A stretch of 42,935 bases of DNA from Aquitalea magnusonii (GCF_003202035.1 NZ_QJKC01000025.1:1-42935); one strand, 5' to 3'. Numbered from the stretch's first letter, positions 1 to 8,083 are shown. Notes: generated from the sequence alone by a model not told the origin. A program made the numbers and translations.

Positions 1-89
1 CGCCTTCCCATCCCGAACAGGACCGTGAAACGCCTTAGCGCCGATGATAGTGTGGCATTCGCCATGTGAAAGTAGGACACCGCCAGACT
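1..89 (+). rRNA. rrf: 5S ribosomal RNA, 3' part
   Basis: The first ~89 bases read as the 3' three-quarters of a bacterial 5S rRNA: the 'cccatcccgaacag' loop region, then 'gtgaaacgccttagcgccgat', then 'gtgaaagtaggacaccgccag' closing the terminal helix. The 5' end lies outside the window, so the rest of an rRNA operon is expected upstream. The exact 3' end is uncertain by a few bases. Confidence 0.9.
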
Positions 90-96
90 CCCCTTA

Positions 97-128
97 CAAA
101 AGCCCAGCTCAACCGAGCTGGGCTTTTT
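97..128 (+). terminator. Rho-independent terminator of the rRNA operon
   Basis: A perfect 10-bp stem (agcccagctc at 101-110, gagctgggct at 115-124) with an aacc loop runs into a T tract. It lies 11 bases after the 5S end, as expected for an rRNA operon terminator. Confidence 0.9.
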
Positions 129-163
129 GCATTGGGGCTGGCTCTGGTCTTGGTGTCATTGCA

Positions 164-186
164 TAAGCCGCCTGTGGGCGGCTTTA
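164..186 (+). terminator. Second terminator-like hairpin
   Basis: Stem aagccgcc / ggcggctt with a tgtg loop, followed by tatt. The T tract is short. It may back up the rRNA terminator. A third small hairpin (gccgcc 273-278, ggcggc 284-289, then atttt) lies in the leader of the kinase gene. Confidence 0.5.
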
Positions 187-320
187 TTGCATCTGAAGAA
201 GCGAAGGCTAAGCAGTACTACGCTGTAACGGATGGCTGGCTGACGTTACAATACGCAATCTTTGCTCTTCTGGCCGCCGTGCAGGCGGCATTTTCCTGTT
301 GCTAGCCCGGAAAGACTCCC

Positions 321-2525
321 TTGGCCGAATTCCTGCGTAAACGATTGCACCTGTTTGTTCTGTTGTGGCTGGGTGTGGCGCTCATGGTCGGAATCCAGTG
401 GGCCATGTCGGAGTACCAGCGCATACAGGAAGATTTTGATCGCAGTGCTAGGCTGGCGCATGGCGTGATTGCGCGCAAGCTGGATCAGAATGAATCGGTG
501 CTGGCCGCCCTGGATGCGCTGCTGATGACGCGGCAGAAATTCGACATGCCTGTTCTCAAGGCGTTTTCTCACCAGATTCTTTCGCATTATCCCCAGTTGT
601 ATACCGTGGAGTTTTTCCAGCATGTGAACCGGGATAACCGGCAGGCGTTTCTGGATGAAATGCAGCAGCGCTTTGGCGCTACCTTTTTTATCCGTGATTT
701 CGATATCGCCGGTCGGCGTAGCTGGGTGCCGGCACCGGTGCGCGACCAGCATCTGGTCGTGACCATGATAGAGCCGGACATTCCGGCGGCCAGCTCGGTA
801 TACGGCTTTGATGTGTTGCATGAGCCGCGGTTTGCCGCGCAGATGCGCAAGGCGATAGAGAGTGGCCACAAGCTGGCATCGGCACCGTTTGACCTGTATG
901 AAGGCGGCCGGGTCTACCTGCTGATGCAGCCGGTGTTTTTGGGTGCGAATGGGGCTGCCGGAGCGGCTGGACGCGGCCAGCTGGTTGGTGTGGTGGCGCT
1001 GGTGGTGTACTGCGAAAAACTGTTGAATATTTCGCCGGCGGAAGGGGTGCCGGCAGAGCTGGATTTGTCGATTCTGACGACGGACAGCAGCAGTACCATT
1101 TTCAATGCCCGTGGCAAGCATAGCGATGCCGGGTACTGGCTGCCGGCCTTGTCTCGGCTTGAGCTGAGCCTGCCACTGGTGAGCGAATCCCAGCCTTTTG
1201 TGCTGCGGGTCGGCAAGGATGTGCTGCTGAGTGATTTCAAGCTGGGTGGCCTGCTGCTGCGGGAGGGGCTGATCTTGTCGCTGGTGATTTCGCTCTGGCT
1301 GATCTATAGCCAGCGGCAGGCGATGAAGAGGGCGCAAAGCCAGGCGGATGAGGCGATCTTTTTGCAGAGCGAGCGCGCCGCGGTCACCCTGAACGCGGTG
1401 CACGATGGCGTGATCACGCTGGATCCGCAGCAAAAGATCGAGATGGCCAATCCGATGGCGCTGACCCTGCTGGGCATGAGCCGGGAGGAGGTGATCGGCC
1501 AGCCTTTCCTGAATGTATTCCGGCTGATTGGCGAGCTGTCTGCCGAGCTGGCCGAAGACCCGGTCAGCGAGTGTTACCGTGCGGCCCACACCGTGGAACT
1601 ACCGGAGCGCATGCAACTGGCTACCGCCAAGGGCCATGTGCGCCTGGTGGAAGGGGCGATTGCCCCCTTGTTTTCACGCAATGGCAGCCTGACCGGCGTG
1701 GTGTGCGCGCTGCGCGATATGGGGCCGGTGCGGCAGCGTGCGGCCGAGGCCCTGGAGGCTAGCGAGCTGCGGGTGAAGGAGCACCTGGAAAAGTTGTCGC
1801 ATGTGGCGCGCCTGCATACCATGGGTGAAATGGCCTCCGGCATTGCGCATGAGGTGAATCAGCCACTGACTGCCATTTCCAATTACTGTCAGGCGTCCTT
1901 GCAGCTGCTGGAGTTTGGCGAAGACAGCCGTCCGCAGGTGGAGTCGGCACTCAGGCTGGCGGTGGCGCAGGCGGACCGCGCCGGGGAAATCATCAAGCGT
2001 TTGCGCGCGCTGGTGAGCAAGCGGGCGATGGAAATCCGGCTGATCGACCTGAATCAGGTGGTGGGGAACTGCATGTTCCTGGCGGAGTACGACCTGAAAG
2101 AACGTGGCATCGAGATGGTGCAGTTGCTGTCGGTCTACCCGATGGCGGTGATGGCCGACAGCATCCAGATGGAGCAGGTGGTGCTGAACTTGCTGTCCAA
2201 TGCCATGGATGCGCTGCGCGATGAGCCGGTGATGAAGCGCCATATCATCATTCATACCCGGCGCGAGGGCAAGAAGGCCATTCTGGAGGTACGCGATACC
2301 GGGCGCGGCATCTCGCCGGAGTCGCTGGAAGTGCTGTTCCATCCCTTCTTTTCGACCAAGCAGAACGGCATGGGCCTGGGTTTGTCGATTTGCCAGACCA
2401 TTGTCGAGCAATATGGCGGGCTGATCTGCGCTGAAAACATTCCGGCCAGCGGTGCCTGCTTCCGTATTGAATTGCCCCTGTCTCAGACGGTGACCGCGCC
2501 GGAGCAGGCGCCTGCCGCCGGCTGA
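321..2525 (+). CDS. Membrane-bound CHASE-PAS sensor histidine kinase
   Basis: Predicted inner-membrane two-component kinase, 734 aa. Seen in order: TM helix near residues 10-27; a large periplasmic domain (about 40-300) with CHASE-like features (YGFDV..., then a P-x-L-x-x-G-G-x-V-Y stretch); a second TM near 310-330; a PAS domain (about 350-470); a HisKA box whose phosphoacceptor is His510 in SGIAHEVNQPL; and an HATPase domain with the N, D-T-G-R-G and G-L-G-L boxes. The HEVNQPL box is of the FixL/DctB type, but the periplasmic domain is not clearly a DctB dicarboxylate sensor. The TTG start at 321 is preceded by GGAAAG at a good distance. No response regulator gene is adjacent, so the partner is elsewhere. 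The ligand is unknown. Confidence 0.9.
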   Translation: MAEFLRKRLHLFVLLWLGVALMVGIQWAMSEYQRIQEDFDRSARLAHGVIARKLDQNESVLAALDALLMTRQKFDMPVLKAFSHQILSHYPQLYTVEFFQHVNRDNRQAFLDEMQQRFGATFFIRDFDIAGRRSWVPAPVRDQHLVVTMIEPDIPAASSVYGFDVLHEPRFAAQMRKAIESGHKLASAPFDLYEGGRVYLLMQPVFLGANGAAGAAGRGQLVGVVALVVYCEKLLNISPAEGVPAELDLSILTTDSSSTIFNARGKHSDAGYWLPALSRLELSLPLVSESQPFVLRVGKDVLLSDFKLGGLLLREGLILSLVISLWLIYSQRQAMKRAQSQADEAIFLQSERAAVTLNAVHDGVITLDPQQKIEMANPMALTLLGMSREEVIGQPFLNVFRLIGELSAELAEDPVSECYRAAHTVELPERMQLATAKGHVRLVEGAIAPLFSRNGSLTGVVCALRDMGPVRQRAAEALEASELRVKEHLEKLSHVARLHTMGEMASGIAHEVNQPLTAISNYCQASLQLLEFGEDSRPQVESALRLAVAQADRAGEIIKRLRALVSKRAMEIRLIDLNQVVGNCMFLAEYDLKERGIEMVQLLSVYPMAVMADSIQMEQVVLNLLSNAMDALRDEPVMKRHIIIHTRREGKKAILEVRDTGRGISPESLEVLFHPFFSTKQNGMGLGLSICQTIVEQYGGLICAENIPASGACFRIELPLSQTVTAPEQAPAAG

Positions 2526-2540
2526 GCCGGATCCAACATC

Positions 2541-2570
2541 AAAAAAAGAGCCGCATTGCGGCTCTTTGGC
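2541..2570 (-). terminator. Terminator, mainly for the minus-strand regulator gene
   Basis: Perfect 10-bp stem aaagagccgc / gcggctcttt with a 3-base loop, between two convergent genes. The run of A before it becomes a run of U on minus-strand RNA, giving a strong terminator for the ArgR-like gene. In the plus direction only a few T follow. Confidence 0.85.
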
Positions 2571-2593
2571 TTGGTGGGTATGGCGTGGGTGGA

Positions 2594-3592
2594 TCAGCGC
2601 GGCTCCACCACCACCTGCGTGCGCTGGGCGCGTTCTTCGCGGGGGGTGATGCCAAAGTGATTGCGGTAGGTGCTGGAGAAGTGCGGGCCACTGGAAAAAC
2701 CGCAAGCCAAGCCGATCTGCACAATGGACTTGCTGGTTTGCTGCAGTAACTGGCGTGCCCGGCTCAGGCGCAGTTCCAGATAGTATTTGGACGGCACCGT
2801 GCTGAGGTATTGCTTGAATAGCCGTTCCAGCTGACGGCGCGACACGCCGACGTAGTAGGCGATGTCATCGGTGGTCAGCGGTTCTTCGATATTGGCTTCC
2901 ATCAGGCTGACGGCCTCGGTCAGCTTGGGCTGGCTGCCGCCGATGCGCGTAGCCAGCGGAATGCGCTGGCGTTCGTTGCCAGGGCGTACCCGTTCGATGC
3001 TGAACATTTCCGACAGGCGCGCGGTGAATTCATGTCCATGCAGGCTGCCGACCAGCGACAGCATGAAGTCCAGCGTGGCCGCGCCACCGGCGCAGCTCAT
3101 GCGGCTGCGGTCGATTTCGTACAGATTGGACGAGACGATGACCTCGTGAAATTCCTCGGTAAAGCGGCTGATTTCCTGCCAGTGGATGGTGGCGCGAAAG
3201 CCGTTCAGCAGGCCGGCGCGCGCCATCCAGTAGCTGCCGCAGCCAATGCCGGCGATGGGCAGCTTGTCGGTATGCAGGCCGCTGATGCTTTTGAGGAATT
3301 CGTCCAGGTTGACTTCAATGGTGATGTCGTCGGCCAGCACGAACAGGCCGTCCAGCTTGGGCGCATAGGCCAGCGGCAGATCCACCGGCAGTTTCAGGCC
3401 GTTGGACATGGCCACCGGCAGGCCGTTGAGGGAGAGCGGCAGGAATTCGTACAGCTTTTTTTCGGCCAGCTGGTTGGCCCGGGTCAGCACTTCGCTGGCA
3501 ATGGCAAAATCGGCCATGGAAGCGTGCGGAAGCAGGAGAAAACCGTAGCGTAACGGTTTGGCAGCGTGCATTGGATGACCCATGTTTTCCAA
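2594..3592 (-). CDS. argR: ArgR-like AraC-family regulator with DJ-1/PfpI domain (GlxA type)
   Basis: Transcription regulator of 332 aa. The N-terminal ~200 residues form a DJ-1/PfpI (class I glutamine amidotransferase-like) sensor domain, starting with RYGFLLLPHASM. The C-terminal ~110 residues are an AraC DNA-binding domain with two HTH motifs (TDDIAYYVGVSRRQLERLF and SIVQIGLACGFSSGPHFS). It is the last gene of a basic amino-acid ABC transporter operon, exactly as argR is in the Pseudomonas aotJQMOP-argR operon, where ArgR activates arginine uptake and catabolism. The symbol rests on architecture and context rather than alignment. The longest start is TTG at 3592; ATG at 3583, three codons in, or at 3571 is equally possible. 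A hairpin at 3622-3643 separates it from the ATPase gene, so its level may differ from that of the transporter. Confidence 0.8.
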   Translation of the reverse strand: MENMGHPMHAAKPLRYGFLLLPHASMADFAIASEVLTRANQLAEKKLYEFLPLSLNGLPVAMSNGLKLPVDLPLAYAPKLDGLFVLADDITIEVNLDEFLKSISGLHTDKLPIAGIGCGSYWMARAGLLNGFRATIHWQEISRFTEEFHEVIVSSNLYEIDRSRMSCAGGAATLDFMLSLVGSLHGHEFTARLSEMFSIERVRPGNERQRIPLATRIGGSQPKLTEAVSLMEANIEEPLTTDDIAYYVGVSRRQLERLFKQYLSTVPSKYYLELRLSRARQLLQQTSKSIVQIGLACGFSSGPHFSSTYRNHFGITPREERAQRTQVVVEPR

Positions 3593-3621
3593 AAAAAGTG
3601 AGCACTATACCAAAAAAGCAG

Positions 3622-3643
3622 GTCATGCCGTGCTTGGCATGAC
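3622..3643 (-). terminator. Intercistronic hairpin between the ATPase and regulator genes
   Basis: Perfect 8-bp stem gtcatgcc / ggcatgac with a 6-base loop. On minus-strand RNA, six U follow four bases after the stem, so it may act as a partial terminator lowering expression of the regulator relative to the transporter. Confidence 0.6.
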
Positions 3644-3669
3644 GCTGCTATCTGCAGGCATTGTACGAT

Positions 3670-4467
3670 TTATTTAAGGCTGCCGGAGAGGAATTGTGCA
3701 AGCCGCTCGCTTTGTGGATTGACCAGCACTTGCTTCGGGTTGCCTTGCTCTTCGATTTTGCCTTTGTGCAGGAAAATCACGTGGTTGGACACCTCGCGGG
3801 CAAAGCCCATTTCGTGGGTCACCACCACCATGGTGCGGCCTTCGCGCGCCAGGTCCTGCATCACCCGCAGTACTTCGCCCACCAGTTCCGGGTCCAGTGC
3901 CGAAGTCGGTTCGTCAAACAGCATCACTTCCGGTTCCATGGCCAGGGCACGGGCAATGGCCACGCGCTGCTGCTGGCCGCCGGACATATGGGAGGGGTAT
4001 TTGCCTTCCACATCTTTCAGGCCCACCTTGTCCAGGTATTTGCGGGCACGGGCGATGGCTTCGTCGCGGGAGAGGCCCAGTACGTGGATGGGGGCCTCGA
4101 TGATGTTTTCCAGCACCGTCATGTGTGCCCACAGATTGAAGTGCTGGAATACCATGGCCAGTTTGGTGCGGATGCGTTCCAGCTGCTTGTGGCTGGCGGC
4201 ACGCAGGGCGCCGGTTTTCTTGTCGGCCACCAGTTGCAGCTCTTCGCCGCCCAGCTGGATCTGCCCGCTGTTGGGGTGTTCCAGCATGTTGATGCAGCGC
4301 AGGAAGGTACTCTTGCCCGAGCCGGAGGAGCCGATGATGCTGATGACGTCGCCGGCATGGGCGGTCAGCGATACACCCTTGAGTACTTCGTGGTTGCCAT
4401 AGCTCTTGTGCAGGTCGGCAACGCGCAGTTTGATGTCGGTGGCTGGTGCCGCGTCGGTATGTTTCAT
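3670..4467 (-). CDS. hisP: Basic amino-acid ABC transporter, ATP-binding subunit
   Basis: Cytoplasmic ATPase of 265 aa driving a polar amino-acid importer. Visible motifs: Walker [11 protein letters not shown]-loop [12 protein letters not shown], signature [15 protein letters not shown], Walker [15 protein letters not shown] and switch histidine [10 protein letters not shown]. Length and motifs fit HisP/AotP/ArtP of the histidine-arginine-ornithine-lysine group. It is the penultimate gene of the minus-strand operon, 88 bases after the HisM-like gene, with a GC hairpin in the gap. The homologous Pseudomonas gene is aotP; hisP is used here as the family name. The precise substrate (arginine, ornithine, histidine or lysine) cannot be settled from sequence alone. 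Confidence 0.9.
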   Translation of the reverse strand: MKHTDAAPATDIKLRVADLHKSYGNHEVLKGVSLTAHAGDVISIIGSSGSGKSTFLRCINMLEHPNSGQIQLGGEELQLVADKKTGALRAASHKQLERIRTKLAMVFQHFNLWAHMTVLENIIEAPIHVLGLSRDEAIARARKYLDKVGLKDVEGKYPSHMSGGQQQRVAIARALAMEPEVMLFDEPTSALDPELVGEVLRVMQDLAREGRTMVVVTHEMGFAREVSNHVIFLHKGKIEEQGNPKQVLVNPQSERLAQFLSGSLK

Positions 4468-4529
4468 GCTTGCAACCCTTGTCTTAAGGTTTCATCTGCC
4501 GCAGTGGGATGGCGGCCATTGCTGAAAGA

Positions 4530-4549
4530 GGGCGGCGCCATTGCCGCCC
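4530..4549 (-). other. Intercistronic hairpin between permease and ATPase genes
   Basis: Perfect 7-bp all-GC stem gggcggc / gccgccc with a 6-base loop in the 88-base gap between the HisM-like and HisP-like genes. No T tract follows, so it more likely stabilises mRNA ends or causes pausing than terminates. Confidence 0.6.
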
Positions 4550-4555
4550 ACGCTG

Positions 4556-5287
4556 TCAATGCTTGCGCGGGGCCAGATAGGCCAGCCAGCGTTGCTCTGC
4601 CTGCTTGAATAGCCAGACAAACAGAAAAGTCAGTGCCAGATAGATGGCGCCGGCCACCAAGAAGGGCTCGAAAGCCATATAGGTGTCGCTGTAGATGCGC
4701 CGGGCCACGCCGGTGATGTCGGCCAGCGTCACCAGGCCGGCCACTGCCGTGCTTTGCATCATCATGATCACCTCGTTGCTGTAGGCCGGCAGGGCACGGC
4801 GCAGTGCAGACGGAATCACGATGCGGCGCATCATCAGCCATTTGCTCATGCCCATGGCGCGGGCGGCTTCGATCTCACCCCAGTGGGTGGTGCGGATCTG
4901 TCCGGCGATGATTTCCGTGGTATAGGCTGCCGTGTTGAGCGTGAAGGCGAGAATGGCGCAGAACCAGGCATCCTGCAGGTATTGCCACAGCCAGCTGGCA
5001 CGCACGGCATCAAACTGCGACAGGCCGTAATAGATGATGAACAGCTGTACCAGCAAAGGCGTGCCGCGGAATATATAGGTATACAGCCAGACGCTGCCGG
5101 ACAGCAGGCGGTTTTTCGATACCCGGCCCAGTGCCAGCGGAATGGCCAGCAACATGCCCAGCAGCAGCGAGGCGCCCAGCAGTTGCAGGGTCATCACGAT
5201 GCCGTCGCTGGTGCTCAGCAGTGGCTGGCCATCCGCTCCGCCCAGAAAGGCCGGCAGCTTTTCCAGAATAAGATGAAAGTCGATCAC
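4556..5287 (-). CDS. hisM: Basic amino-acid ABC transporter permease, HisM type
   Basis: Inner-membrane permease of 243 aa with about five hydrophobic segments. It carries the EAA loop typical of the polar amino-acid permease family (EIEAARAMGMSKWLMMRRIVIPSALRRALP), which contacts the ATPase. It pairs with the upstream HisQ-type permease to form the channel. The start is GTG at 5287, overlapping the stop of the upstream gene in a GTGA arrangement (4-base overlap) with AGGAGAA as ribosome site, so translation of the two permeases is coupled. The equivalent gene in the Pseudomonas arginine operon is aotM. Confidence 0.9.
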   Translation of the reverse strand: MIDFHLILEKLPAFLGGADGQPLLSTSDGIVMTLQLLGASLLLGMLLAIPLALGRVSKNRLLSGSVWLYTYIFRGTPLLVQLFIIYYGLSQFDAVRASWLWQYLQDAWFCAILAFTLNTAAYTTEIIAGQIRTTHWGEIEAARAMGMSKWLMMRRIVIPSALRRALPAYSNEVIMMMQSTAVAGLVTLADITGVARRIYSDTYMAFEPFLVAGAIYLALTFLFVWLFKQAEQRWLAYLAPRKH

Positions 5288-5973
5288 AGGCCGTTCTCCT
5301 TCAAGCCAGTGGAATAACGGCGCTCCAGCATGCCCAGCAGGATATTGGACACGCTGGTGATCACCAGGAAGATCAGCGCCACCAGCATGTAGACGGTAAA
5401 CGGCTCCTGGGTGTTGGACTTGGCGGCATCGGCGCGATACATCACATCATTCAGGCCGATGACCGAGACCAGCGCGGTGGATTTCACCAGGACCAGCCAG
5501 TTATTGGTAAAGCTGGGCAGGGCAAAGCGCACCATTTGCGGAAAGGTGATGCGCAGGAAGATGCGCAGCGGTCCCATGCCATAGGCGGCACCGGCTTCCA
5601 TCTGTCCCTTGGGAACGGCCATGATGGCGCCGCGAAAGGTCTCGGTCATGTAGGCACCGAAAATGAAGCCCAGCGTCAGCACCCCGGCGATAAAGGGGTC
5701 GATGTCCGGCGCAGCCCAGCCCATGGCGGTGGCGGCATCGTTCAGCAGCATCTGCACGCCGAAGAACAGCAAAAACATCCATACCAGGTCGGGCACGCCG
5801 CGCACCACGGTGGAATACAGCTCGGCCAGTGTGCGCAAGGCTTTGGACGGGGCCATCTTGAACATGGCACCAATCAGGCCCAGTAGCACCGAAACGGCCA
5901 GCGCCGCCGCCGCCAGCTTCAGCGTCAGCACCGCTCCATCGAGGATGCTGGGAAGATATCCGTGTAAAAACAT
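5284..5973 (-). CDS. hisQ: Basic amino-acid ABC transporter permease, HisQ type
   Basis: Inner-membrane permease of 229 aa, partner of the HisM-like protein. The sequence opens with MFLHGYLPSILDGAVLTLKL, typical of HisQ/ArtQ/AotQ, and has an EAA loop (MEAGAAYGMGPLRIFLRITFPQMVRFALP) near residues 115-145. The ATG at 5973 is preceded by AGGGG at good spacing. It is separated from the upstream binding-protein gene by 66 bases that contain a perfect 10-bp hairpin, and overlaps the next permease by 4 bases. Confidence 0.9.
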   Translation of the reverse strand: MFLHGYLPSILDGAVLTLKLAAAALAVSVLLGLIGAMFKMAPSKALRTLAELYSTVVRGVPDLVWMFLLFFGVQMLLNDAATAMGWAAPDIDPFIAGVLTLGFIFGAYMTETFRGAIMAVPKGQMEAGAAYGMGPLRIFLRITFPQMVRFALPSFTNNWLVLVKSTALVSVIGLNDVMYRADAAKSNTQEPFTVYMLVALIFLVITSVSNILLGMLERRYSTGLKENGL

Positions 5974-6004
5974 GTACTACCCCTGTGTTTCCCGGGAAGG
6001 GACG

Positions 6005-6027
6005 GTGACGGCAGTGGCTGCCGTCAC
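6005..6027 (-). other. Intercistronic hairpin between binding-protein and permease genes
   Basis: Perfect 10-bp stem gtgacggcag / ctgccgtcac with a 3-base loop. There is no T tract. Its place, directly after the binding-protein gene, matches the hisJ-hisQ junction in enterics, where a stem-loop keeps the binding-protein mRNA more abundant than the permease mRNA. Confidence 0.7.
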
Positions 6028-6039
6028 CACCGCAACGGT

Positions 6040-6804
6040 TTATTTGCCGTAGATGTCGAAGCTGAAGTACTTCTTCTGGATCTTGTCGTAGCTGCCGTCG
6101 GCGCGAATCTGCTGCAATGCCTTGTTGATGCGGGCCAGCAGGGCCTGGTCGGACTTGCGCACCGCCACGGCCGCGCCTTCACCGAAGTATTTCACCTCGT
6201 TGTATTCCGGCCCGACAAAGGCATAGCCCTTGCCGGACGGCGTCTTGATGAAGTCGGACTCACCCACGGCGGCATCGACAAAGCTGGCATCCACGCGGCC
6301 GGCCTTCAGGTCGAGGAAGGATTCCGGCGCCTTGGCATAGGACACCAGTTTCGCCCCCAGCTTCACCCAGTTGTCACGGGCGTATTTTTCCTGGATGGAA
6401 GAACGCAATACGCCAATCTTCTTGCCCTTGAACCAGGCGTCGTTGATCTGGCTGCCCTGTCTGGCGACCAGCCGGCTGGGCATGTTGTAGTACTTGTTGG
6501 AGAAGCTGACCACCTTCTTGCGCTCTTCGGTGATGTTCATCGAGGCGATGATGGCGTCGAACTTGCGCGCCTGCAGGGCAGGGATGATGCCATCGAAATC
6601 CTGCGGCACTACTTCGCAGCTCACTTTCATGGCAGAACACAGCGCCTGGGCAATATCGGGGTCGAAGCCCTTCATCTTGCCGTCCGGGCCTTGCTGGGAG
6701 AACGGTGGGTAACTGGCGTCGGTGGCAAAGCGCAGGGTTTCGCCGTGGGCGGCAGCCGTCATGCCGAGCGCGCACGCGCCCAGCACCATGAGGGACTTGA
6801 ACAT
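6040..6804 (-). CDS. Periplasmic basic amino-acid binding protein (second copy)
   Basis: Secreted solute receptor of 254 aa for the ABC importer. A signal peptide is visible (MFKSLMVLGACALGMTAAAHG, cleavage near residue 20-22), followed by the SBP family 3 core: LRFATDASYPPFSQ, then GFDPDIAQALC, and FDAIIASMNITEERKK. Two cysteines near residues 57 and 64 recall the disulfide of the lysine/arginine/ornithine receptors. Start ATG at 6804 with GGAGAAA just upstream. It is the same length as its upstream neighbour and clearly paralogous, so the operon carries two receptors for one translocator, possibly with different amino-acid preference. Confidence 0.9.
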   Translation of the reverse strand: MFKSLMVLGACALGMTAAAHGETLRFATDASYPPFSQQGPDGKMKGFDPDIAQALCSAMKVSCEVVPQDFDGIIPALQARKFDAIIASMNITEERKKVVSFSNKYYNMPSRLVARQGSQINDAWFKGKKIGVLRSSIQEKYARDNWVKLGAKLVSYAKAPESFLDLKAGRVDASFVDAAVGESDFIKTPSGKGYAFVGPEYNEVKYFGEGAAVAVRKSDQALLARINKALQQIRADGSYDKIQKKYFSFDIYGK

Positions 6805-6846
6805 GGTTTCTCCGGATGAGTCTTGTCGTTGTTATGTGTGGCGATG

Positions 6847-6873
6847 CCTGCCGGCGAAGGTTCCGCCGGCAGG
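6847..6873 (-). other. Intercistronic hairpin between the two binding-protein genes
   Basis: Perfect 10-bp stem cctgccggcg / cgccggcagg with a 7-base loop in the 99-base gap between the paralogous receptor genes. No T tract follows. Probably an mRNA-stabilising or processing element. Confidence 0.65.
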
Positions 6874-6903
6874 AGAGAGCTTCACACGGCAGGGCTTGCC
6901 GTA

Positions 6904-7668
6904 TCAGCCGCCGTAGACGTCAAAGCGGAAGTACTTGTCCTGTACTTTCTTGTAGCTGCCATCCTTGCGGATCTGCTCGATGGCCTTGTTCAGGCGGCTG
7001 GTCAGCGCCTGGTTGCCCTTTTTCACGGCGATGCCCGCACCCAGGCCGAAGTATTTCACGTCGGCATAGTTGGGGCCGACAAAGGCATAACCCTTGCCGC
7101 CGTCGGTCTTGAGGAATTCCTGTTCGCCCACCGCGCCGTCAACGAAAACTGCGTCGACGCGGCCGGCCTTCAGGTCGAGGAAGGATTCCGGCGACTTGGT
7201 GTAAGCCACGATGGTGGCACCGTTCTTGCCCCAGAAGTCACGGGCAAACTTTTCCTGGGTGGAAGCACGCAGCACGCCGATCTTCTTGCCCTTGAAGGAG
7301 GTCTGGGAGACCTGGGTATTGCTCTTGGCAATGATGCGGCTGGCGATGTTGTAGTACTTGTTGCTGAAGTCGACAGCCTTCTTGCGCTCTTCGGTGATCT
7401 GCATCGAAGACAGGATGGCGTCGAACTTGTTGGCATTCAGCGCGGGGATCAGACCATCCCAGTCCTGCGGCACGATCTGGCAGGTGACTTTCATGGCGCT
7501 GCACAGTGCATTGGCCATGTCGATGTCAAAACCTTCCGGCTTGCCATCGGCACCCTGTTTGGAGAACGGGGGGTAGTTGAGGTCTACACCAAAGCGGATG
7601 GTTTCGGCATGGGCGGCAAAACCGGACAGGCTGACTGCAACTGCAGCAGCAAAAATGACCTTCTTCAT
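6904..7668 (-). CDS. Periplasmic basic amino-acid binding protein (first gene of operon)
   Basis: Secreted receptor of 254 aa, first gene of the importer operon. The start is taken at ATG 7668 because it opens a clean signal peptide (MKKVIFAAAVAVSLSGFAAHA) and gives the same length as its paralogue at 6040; a longer open frame to 7920 would bury the signal peptide and is rejected. The mature part shows IRFGVDLNYPPFSKQ, GFDIDMANALCSAMKVTC and FDAILSSMQITEERKK, typical of the HisJ/ArgT/AotJ group. The leader contains a long palindrome at 7695-7716. Its promoter lies between 7669 and 7958; no strong sigma-70 match was found (a tentative -10 TAAAAT lies on the minus strand near 7900). Confidence 0.92.
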   Translation of the reverse strand: MKKVIFAAAVAVSLSGFAAHAETIRFGVDLNYPPFSKQGADGKPEGFDIDMANALCSAMKVTCQIVPQDWDGLIPALNANKFDAILSSMQITEERKKAVDFSNKYYNIASRIIAKSNTQVSQTSFKGKKIGVLRASTQEKFARDFWGKNGATIVAYTKSPESFLDLKAGRVDAVFVDGAVGEQEFLKTDGGKGYAFVGPNYADVKYFGLGAGIAVKKGNQALTSRLNKAIEQIRKDGSYKKVQDKYFRFDVYGG

Positions 7669-7694
7669 ATGTGTCTCTGCTTCTCGCATGGCAA

Positions 7695-7716
7695 AGAAAG
7701 ATCGTGCGATCTTTCT
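7695..7716 (-). promoter_or_regulatory. Palindrome in the leader of the amino-acid importer operon
   Basis: Perfect 10-bp arms agaaagatcg / cgatctttct separated by two bases, ending 26 bases before the first start codon. It may be an operator or an mRNA hairpin acting on translation. No regulator can be assigned. Confidence 0.5.
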
Positions 7717-7964
7717 CATGGTCTTACTTTGTAAACCCGGCGTGGAAGGGATGGCTGCCTGGGCAGCACGGCCGGAACCTGTTGTTGTTATGCCTGCATG
7801 CGCCTCCTGTGAAGACGCCAGGCAATGGTGGCAGGAATCGTCCAGCCCAACAATCAGTCGCATTTGCGGCGGGTAGCCCAAAATTGCGAAGGGGCGCATT
7901 TTACCCCTATTTGTATTCAAAGTGAAACGTCATCAAAATCATGTACTTATCTATTGATTGTCGG

Positions 7965-7976
7965 ATTGTATACAAT
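7965..7976. promoter_or_regulatory. Perfect palindrome attgtatacaat, candidate GntR-type operator
   Basis: A 12-bp perfect palindrome in the divergent region between the importer operon and gdhB. TTGTATACAA-type sites are typical of FCD-type GntR regulators (general knowledge). It could also contain a -10 element. No such regulator is encoded nearby. Confidence 0.35.
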
Positions 7977-7985
7977 GTAGGCTGT

Positions 7986-8022
7986 GCAAGCCATTGTGTA
8001 ATTGGCTGTCGCATTGCTATAA
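7986..8022 (+). promoter_or_regulatory. Candidate ArgR site 1 upstream of gdhB
   Basis: TGTCGC at 8007-8012, eight bases, then AA at 8021-8022, an exact match to the P. aeruginosa ArgR half-site TGTCGC-N8-AA. A degenerate half-site one 21-base repeat upstream (7986) keeps GC and AA in register. It overlaps a weak promoter match (TTGTGT 7994-7999, 18 bases, TATAAG 8018-8023). Confidence 0.5.
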
Positions 8023-8083
8023 GGCGAAAAGTGGGAGAAAAACCAGCCCAGCCCGTGTGGCGGGTTTTTCATGCTGCACTGCA

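Noticed and set aside
246-1589. A 447-codon minus-strand frame opposite the histidine kinase
   Set aside because: Antisense shadow; no ribosome site and no recognised motif, while the plus-strand kinase is complete. The same applies to 1674-2705, 3661-4608 and 6823-7734.
7669-7920. N-terminal extension of the first binding protein to 7920, and of gdhB to 7958
   Set aside because: The extension would bury a clear signal peptide in the first case and overlap the promoter and ArgR-like sites in the second.
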